Made by a program: the position numbers and the translations under genes. DNA of 64,000 nt from Caulobacterales bacterium 32-69-10 (GTDB taxonomy: Bacteria; Pseudomonadota; Alphaproteobacteria; Caulobacterales; Caulobacteraceae): NCBI GenBank assembly GCA_002280485.1, contig NCED01000008.1:1-64000 (forward strand). The letters run 5' to 3'. The notes beneath the pieces were generated by a model. It saw nothing but the letters and a program-made list of their open reading frames with translations, was not told the DNA's origin and made no database searches. Below, piece after piece: positions 51,280 through 64,000 of the stretch; position 1 is the stretch's first letter; each line of letters opens with the position of its first letter.

Positions 51280-52986
51280 CTAACGCGGCGCCGTGCTCCG
51301 CAGCTCCTCCCCCAGGGCCCACCGTTCTCCCTCCAGCGACAGGGCCGGATGATAGTAGGGGTCGGCGGCCAGCCGGGCGCCCCAGCGGTCGTGCATCAGG
51401 GCCGCCTCTTGGCGCAGCCGCACCGCCTTCTCCGCCGTGGCTTCCGGGCTGCCTCGCGAGGCCGACTCCAGGTGAACGAGGCGCGCGTGCGGGGTCCACA
51501 CCGTCTTCCAGCCCCGCATCGCCAGGCGCAGGCACAGGTCCACGTCGTTGAAGGCGACCTTTAAGGCCGGGTCGAACCCGCCCACGGCCGCGAACTTGCT
51601 CCGCTGGACCGCCAGGCAGGCCCCGGTCACGGCCGAGACCTCGCGCACCACCCTCAGCATCGCCTGCGGCCCGTCCATCGTGCCCGGCGCGCCGCGAAAC
51701 GGATGGCCCGCCACCCCGTGCGCGCCCAGGCCCAGCGCCACGCCCGCGTGCTGCAGCCGTCCGTCCGGGTAGGACAGCTTGGCCCCCACCGCCCCCACGT
51801 CCGGCCGCATCGCCAGCGCCGTCATCTCCTGCAGCCAGCCCGGCTCGACCACCCAGGTGTCGTCATTGAGGAACACCAGCACCTCGGCCGTGGCGTCCGC
51901 CGCGGCCTGGTTGTTGAGGGCCGGGAAGTCGAACGGCCCGTCGATCCTCAGCACCTGCACACGCGGCCGGGCGGCTAGCGCCTCCAGCAGGGTCAGGGCG
52001 GCGGGCTCCACCGAGCCGTTGTCGACGACGCACAGATCGGGCGCCCCGTCGGTGCGCTCCAGCACCCCTGCCGCGCAGGCGGCCAGCAGGTCGGCCCGGT
52101 CGCGGGTCGGGACGATCACCCGCACCGAAGGCGAAGCTTGGGCCGGGGGCGGGGCTTCGACCGGCCACGCCTGCGCCTGCGCCCGGCGCCACAGCACCAG
52201 CGGGATGTGCCGCACCGATCCGGCCGGAAGCTCCGGCGCGATGCGCCGCGCGTCGAGCCCGCCGGCGGCCAGGTCGGGCCGTACCGCGAAGGCCTGGCCG
52301 ATGTAGTCCTGGCGCTCCAGCCGCACGGCGTCGAAGGCGGTCTTGAAGACGGGTCCGCACGGCTCGCCCTGCCCGTCCGTCCTGTCCTCGTCGGCATAGA
52401 CCATGCGCACCGCCGGGTCGGCGAAGGCCTCCGCCAGCCGGGCGCTCGCGCCCTCGACCAGCCGTCCGCCGGCCACGAAATCCTGGGCCGGCGCTCCGGT
52501 AGGCAGATCGGCGGGCGGCGGCGCCGTCCGCGCCAGCCAGGCGCGATAGGCGGCGTCCGCCGGCGGGCCGAAGGGCGCGTCCCGTCCCGGCAGATAGCGC
52601 GGCCCATGCTCCGGCCAGGCCGCCTTCAACGCCTGGGCCCGCGTCTCGCCCGCCCGGCGTCGGTCGCGGTAGAGCGACCACGGGTTCCACGGCTCCACCG
52701 TCGCCTCGCCGCCAAGGACCTCGATCCGCGCCGGCGGCGTCTCCAGTCGCAGCACCCCCGGCGCCAGGGCGGCCGCCAGCAGGTCGCCGCGCGCGTCGAA
52801 CGCCGCCGCCAGCGCCGTCCCCGTCACCGAGCGCCAGTGCGGGCGCGCCGTCACGCGTGAGGCGATCCAGGTCGCGGCTGTCAGCTCGAGCAGGCCGAGG
52901 GTGCGGAACGGCTCGGGCAGCCGGTCCATGAAACCGGCCGGGTCGCCGAAGAAGGCCAGCCGGAGGCCGTGCAGCCGCCGCATCAT
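51280..52986 (-). CDS. Glycosyltransferase family 2
   Basis: 568 residues. The C-terminal 300 form a GT2 domain: VRVIVPTRDRADLLAACAAG, LCVVDNGSVEPAALTLLEAL, AEVLVFLNDDTWVVEPGWLQ (NDD is the donor acid pair), then TGACLAVQRSKFAAVGGFDP and AFNDVDLCLRLAMRGWKTVW (base region). The N-terminal 270 residues have no clear domain. The start ATGATG at 52986 overlaps the stop of the upstream chimera by four bases (ATGA). Likely an inverting transferase of capsule synthesis, cytoplasmic face of the membrane. Confidence 0.85.
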   Translation of the reverse strand: MMRRLHGLRLAFFGDPAGFMDRLPEPFRTLGLLELTAATWIASRVTARPHWRSVTGTALAAAFDARGDLLAAALAPGVLRLETPPARIEVLGGEATVEPWNPWSLYRDRRRAGETRAQALKAAWPEHGPRYLPGRDAPFGPPADAAYRAWLARTAPPPADLPTGAPAQDFVAGGRLVEGASARLAEAFADPAVRMVYADEDRTDGQGEPCGPVFKTAFDAVRLERQDYIGQAFAVRPDLAAGGLDARRIAPELPAGSVRHIPLVLWRRAQAQAWPVEAPPPAQASPSVRVIVPTRDRADLLAACAAGVLERTDGAPDLCVVDNGSVEPAALTLLEALAARPRVQVLRIDGPFDFPALNNQAAADATAEVLVFLNDDTWVVEPGWLQEMTALAMRPDVGAVGAKLSYPDGRLQHAGVALGLGAHGVAGHPFRGAPGTMDGPQAMLRVVREVSAVTGACLAVQRSKFAAVGGFDPALKVAFNDVDLCLRLAMRGWKTVWTPHARLVHLESASRGSPEATAEKAVRLRQEAALMHDRWGARLAADPYYHPALSLEGERWALGEELRSTAPR

Positions 52987-54581
52987 CGGCCGATACCCGG
53001 CAGCGGCGAGGGCGCGCGGCGCATGGCCGCCAGCCGCGCCCGCGCCGCCTGGGCGAGCGCCAGCCGCGACGACGGGCTAGACATCAGGCCGGCGATCGCC
53101 TCGGCCCAGGCGCCCGGCTCCATCGGAAGCAACCGGCCGTCGGTCCCGTCATGCACGAAGCCGCGATAGGCCGGGGCGTCGGCATAAAGGCCCGCGGCCC
53201 CCAGCCGCGCCGCGTCGAACACTTTGACCGGCGCCCGGGCGTCGTTGACGGCGGAGGCGAACAGAGGCGCCAGCGCCACGGCCGCCGCCCGGCCGGCCTG
53301 GGCGGCGCGATAAGCCCGCCACTCCGTCTCGGCGACGAAAGCGACATTCTCTGGTGCGGGCTCGGGCCGTCCCGTCAGCTCGAATCGTACCGTGGGGAGC
53401 CGGCGCGCCACCTCGATCACGAACCCGCGCTCAAGCGGGTGCGAGGCGCCCCCATGATAGATCACCAGCGACGGCGGATCGGCTAACACCGACGGAGGGT
53501 CCATGTCGGGCAGGGGCTCGACCACCGCAGAAGCGCCGTAGCGATCGGCCAGGACAGGGGTCGAGGCCCAGATTTCGCCGACCACCGCCCCAAGGCCGGC
53601 CGCGTGCCGCCCGTGGCGCCAGGCGACGTGGGACCGGTACGACCAGGGCAGCGAAGGATCGGCGATCATGGCCACGATGTCGTCGTCGAGCATCAGGGAC
53701 ACGCCGGCCAGGCCCTGGGCGTTCTTCAGGGCGTTTAGCCATGCTGTCGCGGCGTAGCGGACGATGATCACCCACAGCCCCGCCGTGTCGCCGAGGGCGG
53801 GCGGATTGTTCAGGTCGGCGGTCGACCAGGGCACGCCCGACGCCTCCAGCCGGGGCCGCAGATAGTAGTCGGTGGTGGGATTGTCGCCGAGCTGCAGCAC
53901 CAGCACCCGGCGGACGGGCCCGCCGGCATGGCGCCCGCGCGGGACCACCCGCCCTAACGACGCGATCACGGATCGCGGCTTCCCGCCCTGGTAACGGGCG
54001 CTCATCCGGCTTTCGAAGAAGCTCGGTGTAACCACCGTCACGGCGATTCCGTGCGGCGCGAGCAGGGCCCGCAGCGCCTCGCCATAGGTCCGCACCCCGG
54101 CCTTGGAGGCGGCATAGGCCGGCATGTAGGGAATGCCGCGATAGGCGGCGGTCGAGGCGATCAGGGCGATCTGGCCCCGGCCCCGGGCGATCATCCCACC
54201 CGTCAGCGGCTCGATGGTGTGGATGGCGCCCAGGAGGTTGGTGCGGACCTGCTGCGAGGCCGAGGCCACGCCGTCGGTCGAGGCCGGACCTTGCGTACTG
54301 CCCGAAACGCCGGCGTTGGCGATGACGAGGTCGACCCCGCCCCCCGCCTCGAAGGCCTGCAGCCACGCCTCCAGCGGCCCGGGCTCGGCCACGTCGATGA
54401 TGGCGGCGTCCACCTCCGCCCCGAGCGCCCGGCAGTCTTCCGCCACCGCCCGCAGCCGTCCGTCGTCGCGCCCCACCAGCCCGAGGGTCGCGCCGGGCGC
54501 GGCGTAGCTGAGCGCCAGGCCGCGGCCGAGGCCGCTCGAGGCGCCGGTGACGACGATCCTTCTGGGTTGTGCGCCCGGCAT
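52983..54581 (-). CDS. Short-chain dehydrogenase fused to glycosyltransferase, probable deletion chimera
   Basis: 532 residues from ATG 54581. Residues 1-200 are a classical SDR: cofactor loop TGASSGLG (12-19), Ser143, catalytic Tyr156 and Lys160 (AYAASK), then TPSFFESRMSARYQGGKP. The usual last 50 or so SDR residues are missing. After a short nondescript linker (about 203-224) a glycosyltransferase begins at VLVLQLGDNPTTDYYLRP, as it would at its own N-terminus, and continues to IYHGGASHPLERGFVIEVAR and the C-terminus. The SDR resembles RkpH/WcbP partners of RkpA-type PKS genes. One in-frame deletion could have joined two genes; a natural fusion is the alternative. Ends in ATGA with the GT2 gene. 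Confidence 0.65.
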   Translation of the reverse strand: MPGAQPRRIVVTGASSGLGRGLALSYAAPGATLGLVGRDDGRLRAVAEDCRALGAEVDAAIIDVAEPGPLEAWLQAFEAGGGVDLVIANAGVSGSTQGPASTDGVASASQQVRTNLLGAIHTIEPLTGGMIARGRGQIALIASTAAYRGIPYMPAYAASKAGVRTYGEALRALLAPHGIAVTVVTPSFFESRMSARYQGGKPRSVIASLGRVVPRGRHAGGPVRRVLVLQLGDNPTTDYYLRPRLEASGVPWSTADLNNPPALGDTAGLWVIIVRYAATAWLNALKNAQGLAGVSLMLDDDIVAMIADPSLPWSYRSHVAWRHGRHAAGLGAVVGEIWASTPVLADRYGASAVVEPLPDMDPPSVLADPPSLVIYHGGASHPLERGFVIEVARRLPTVRFELTGRPEPAPENVAFVAETEWRAYRAAQAGRAAAVALAPLFASAVNDARAPVKVFDAARLGAAGLYADAPAYRGFVHDGTDGRLLPMEPGAWAEAIAGLMSSPSSRLALAQAARARLAAMRRAPSPLPGIGR

Positions 54582-54600
54582 GGCCCGGCCGGGGTCTCCG

Positions 54601-55926
54601 TCAGCCCGCCCGGCGGCTGAGCGCGGGCTCAGGCCGTTCGCCGGCGTCGGCCCCGAAACCAGCCCCCAGGTCCGCCACAGCTTCGGCCTGGGCGATCCGG
54701 GCGGCCATTTCAATGGCGGCGCAGGCGCCGAGCCGTTCGGCGGCCGCCTCGACCGCCGCGCCGAGCCCTGGCTCCTTGTAGTAGACGCCCCGGATGTGCA
54801 GGGCGCCGGCTGCGGCGCGCACGAAGTCGGCCAGCAGGGCCGGTTCCGGCGCTCTCGCCTCGGTCCAGAACCGGTCGAGCATCCCCTGGAAGGTCAGGCC
54901 CTCGACATCGTAGATCGCCTGTCCGAGGGCAAGGGTGGGCAGGCCGGCCTGAAGCGCCATCAGGCCGACGGTGCTGTTGACCGTGACCAGGCCCCGGGCC
55001 CCGACCAGCAGGTCGGGCAGGTCGCCGCCGTCGATGAAATTCACCCGGTCGGCGGCCCCCGCCGCAGTCGCCGCCTCGCGGATCAGGCCCCTCCAGTCTC
55101 GCATCCCAGAATCCAGGGGGTGCAGCTTGATGAATAGCCGGTCCTCGCGGGTTTGCCGCGCGAAGGACGAGATCACCTCCCGCAACGGCGCCTCCATCCC
55201 GTCGAAGCGGGAGTAGGCCCGGATGCTGTAGTCGAGCTCCATCTGCATCGGGAACACCCAGTAGGGCTGTCCCGCCGCCCGGGCCGCCCGCACCGCCCGC
55301 GCCGCCGCCCGGCGCGCCTGGGCGCCGTTAAGCAGCCGCCAGCCGGTGGTGATGTGGACCATCACCGGATTGGCCAGGTGGTGCGAGCGGTAGTGGGGGA
55401 AGGGCAGCCGCACCAAGGTGTTGGCCAACTGATAGACCAGGTCCCACCGCGATTGGGCGGCGAAGTCGTCGCCGTAGCGCTGACCCAGTTCGGGGGGCGG
55501 GAAGGTCGCCGCCAGCGCGCGGATCGCGGCCGGGCGGCGGGGAAAGCGGGAGCGCCCGCCCATGCCGTCGCGCTCCAGCGCCAGCCAGTCGGGGCGAAGA
55601 TAGCCGAAATCGGTGACCGTCACCCGCACGCCGCGGGCCTCTGCCTCTTCCACGGCGATCCTGTGGTAGGGCCGCTGCTCGCCCAGCAACACCAGATCGG
55701 TCACCCCTTCACGGACCAGGAGGTCGGCGACGAACGCCGGCCAAGCCTCAAGGCTCCCGCGGTAATTGATGGCTCCGGGCCGGCGCCAGAACAGCCAGTC
55801 GCCGAGGCTGAAATTGACCCGCAGCACCCGGTGCCCCGAAGCTTCCAGCCGTACCGCCAAGCGCCGAAAGAAGGGCGATACGGGCCCCTGCAGCAGCAGG
55901 AACGTCTGAGCGGCGAAAGCGGGCAT
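54601..55926 (-). CDS. kpsS: Capsule polysaccharide export/Kdo-linker protein KpsS
   Basis: 441 residues. The start FLLLQGPVSPFFRRLAVRLE is the KpsS/LipB N-terminus. VLRVNFSLGDWLFWRRPGAI, FVFPMQ-like YWVFPMQMELDYSIRAYS, LFIKLHPLDSGMRDWRG and VTVNSTVGLMALQAGLPTLA are the family's GT-B blocks. KpsS adds the first Kdo to the lipid acceptor of group 2 capsules. KpsC, which extends it, is not in the window. It lies 20 bases upstream of the SDR chimera on the same strand and is divergent from the formyltransferase gene over 150 bases. RkpJ of Sinorhizobium is a homologue. Confidence 0.88.
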   Translation of the reverse strand: MPAFAAQTFLLLQGPVSPFFRRLAVRLEASGHRVLRVNFSLGDWLFWRRPGAINYRGSLEAWPAFVADLLVREGVTDLVLLGEQRPYHRIAVEEAEARGVRVTVTDFGYLRPDWLALERDGMGGRSRFPRRPAAIRALAATFPPPELGQRYGDDFAAQSRWDLVYQLANTLVRLPFPHYRSHHLANPVMVHITTGWRLLNGAQARRAAARAVRAARAAGQPYWVFPMQMELDYSIRAYSRFDGMEAPLREVISSFARQTREDRLFIKLHPLDSGMRDWRGLIREAATAAGAADRVNFIDGGDLPDLLVGARGLVTVNSTVGLMALQAGLPTLALGQAIYDVEGLTFQGMLDRFWTEARAPEPALLADFVRAAAGALHIRGVYYKEPGLGAAVEAAAERLGACAAIEMAARIAQAEAVADLGAGFGADAGERPEPALSRRAG

Positions 55927-56079
55927 ACGAGAACCGGCTACTCTTCTGGTGCGACGATCACGACGGGATACGTCCGCGGCGCGAAGTCATGATTATGGCG
56001 AGCCTTGTCGGCGGCCACTCTTTTAGCGTGTAGAGGCTTATAAATCCCCAATTGCCTCAACGCACACCGGCCGGAGTCG

Positions 56080-56901
56080 ATGCGTCTAGCCCTTCTGACC
56101 TACGAGGCCCTGGCCGGAGCAGAGGCCGTCCGCCGCTTCACCGCCACCCACGCCGCCGACATCGTCCTGGTCGGCCTGTCGGACGTGCACCGGCCCGCCG
56201 AAGGCGACGCGGCCGCCCAGACCCGCCGCCACCTGCGCCGGTCAGGCTGGCGGATCACGCCCTATCTGCTGGCCAACTTCACCCTTCCGGCCATGAGCCC
56301 CCGCTGGCTGCGCCGCCGCGCCGCCGCCCGCGTCGAGGGCCGCCCCCTGGCCCAGACCTGCGCGGCCCTCGGGTTGCCGGTGACGGCCGTCGCCGACGTC
56401 AACGGCGAGGCCTTCCTCCAGAGCCTGGCGCAAAGCGGGGCCGAGCTGATCGTCACCTTCCACTTCGACCAGATCCTGTCGGCGACCACCCTGGCGGCGG
56501 CGCCCCTGGGCGGTGTCAACGTCCACGCCGGCCTCCTGCCCCGCCATCGCGGGCCTGTCCCCACCATCCACGCCCTGCTGGAGGACCCGCCGGCTACGGG
56601 GGTGACCGTGCACCGCCTCGTCGCGGCCATCGACGCCGGGCCGATCCTGGCTCAACAGGCCCTGGACCTGCCCCGGGGAGCCAGCGCGGTCGAGGCCGCT
56701 CGCCTTCTGCACCTGGCGGCCGTTCCCATGCTTAGCCGGGTGCTCGGGGAGATCGAGCGGGGCGAGACGATGGAGCGGACGGCCGAGCCCCTGCCCTACT
56801 GCGGCTGGCCCACGGCGGTCGAACTGAGGCGGCTCGCGCGGATGGGACGGTCGATGGCGAGGTGGCGGGACATGCTGAAAGCCCTGTCCACCCCCACCTG
56901 A
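56080..56901 (+). CDS. Formyltransferase-fold protein
   Basis: 273 residues. The catalytic block VNVHAGLLPRHRGPVPTIHA holds Asn147 and His149, and VAAIDAGPILAQQ supplies Asp185, the triad of methionyl-tRNA formyltransferase-type enzymes. The tRNA-binding C-terminal domain of Fmt is absent, so this is more like a sugar or amine N-formyltransferase using 10-formyl-tetrahydrofolate. The N-terminus LLTYEALAGAEAVRRFTAT is atypical. Divergent from kpsS and about 200 bases ahead of the PKS, so an N-formylated capsule sugar or amino-lipid is a plausible target. Confidence 0.75.
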   Translation: MRLALLTYEALAGAEAVRRFTATHAADIVLVGLSDVHRPAEGDAAAQTRRHLRRSGWRITPYLLANFTLPAMSPRWLRRRAAARVEGRPLAQTCAALGLPVTAVADVNGEAFLQSLAQSGAELIVTFHFDQILSATTLAAAPLGGVNVHAGLLPRHRGPVPTIHALLEDPPATGVTVHRLVAAIDAGPILAQQALDLPRGASAVEAARLLHLAAVPMLSRVLGEIERGETMERTAEPLPYCGWPTAVELRRLARMGRSMARWRDMLKALSTPT

Positions 56902-57105
56902 CCCGAAAGGGGACGGGGCGCCCGCGCGCTGCACCGCAGCAAACCCACCGCTCCCTCCACAGGGGTTGGCGCTTGGCCGATGCTGCATTGTCGCGGATTT
57001 TAGCCTAAGGATCGGCTCTGCAAGGGAATTCGCCTCGACGACGCCTGTGTTGCGGCGCCGTCCGGGCCCCTTGGGGCGGTCACGGGTACAGGGTAGCTGC
57101 GTCAG

Positions 57106-64000
<6,895 letters not shown>

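Overview
The window is GC-rich DNA with long, densely packed, strongly codon-biased genes. It is best read as an alphaproteobacterial chromosome, probably Caulobacteraceae (Phenylobacterium/Caulobacter-like). That placement is an inference from base composition, the kps-type capsule export genes, the VirB set and an RkpA-like polyketide synthase. No rRNA, tRNA, CRISPR array or insertion sequence was recognised.

Layout. (1) 1-6.4 kb is sugar-nucleotide supply: the start of rfbA, fructose-1,6-bisphosphatase, arabinose-5-phosphate isomerase (kdsD), a deleted galE, a frameshifted UDP-glucose dehydrogenase and a UDP-glucuronate epimerase-like gene. (2) 6.5-17.3 kb carries a TPR protein, several glycosyltransferases, a stray hydratase and the first proteins with a recurrent 'GW' module. 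(3) 17.4-25.7 kb holds a sulfotransferase-like gene and a long minus-strand gene run. That run encodes an HMGL-type aldolase fused to a second domain, a HAD phosphatase, a NeuA-like CMP-sugar synthetase, two unknown genes that both look frameshifted, KdsB and an alpha/beta-hydrolase-like protein. (4) 26.1-37.5 kb carries a GSCFA-TPR protein and large multi-domain glycosyltransferases. (5) 37.6-41.9 kb is a capsule exporter, kpsM-T-E-D. (6) 42.0-50.7 kb is a compact VirB type IV secretion operon (B1, B2, B3, B4, B6, B8, B9, B10, B11), without recognisable B5, B7 or D4. (7) 50.7-51.3 kb is a YefM-YoeB toxin-antitoxin pair behind a perfect 16-bp palindrome. (8) 51.3-57 kb has a GT2 glycosyltransferase, an SDR-glycosyltransferase chimera, KpsS and a formyltransferase-like gene. 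(9) 57.1 kb to the end is a reducing type I polyketide synthase that continues past the window.

Together most of the window looks like one capsule (K-antigen) locus. KdsD and KdsB supply CMP-Kdo, and KpsS would help build the Kdo linker. The PKS and the SDR resemble the RkpA/RkpH (Sinorhizobium) and WcbR/WcbP (Burkholderia) systems that accompany KpsS-type capsules. KpsMTED would export the product. The most novel part is the aldolase-HAD-NeuA cassette, which could make a CMP-activated ulosonic acid by a route other than NeuB-type synthesis. The GW module is the second: it recurs at least eight times in five proteins of the locus.

Five genes show frame disruptions or an internal deletion (galE, ugd, and the genes at 20.2-21.4, 21.5-22.6 and 34.4-36.4 kb), and a sixth is an apparent deletion fusion (53.0-54.6 kb). 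These may be real decay or phase variation, or sequence errors. Raw reads would have to decide.
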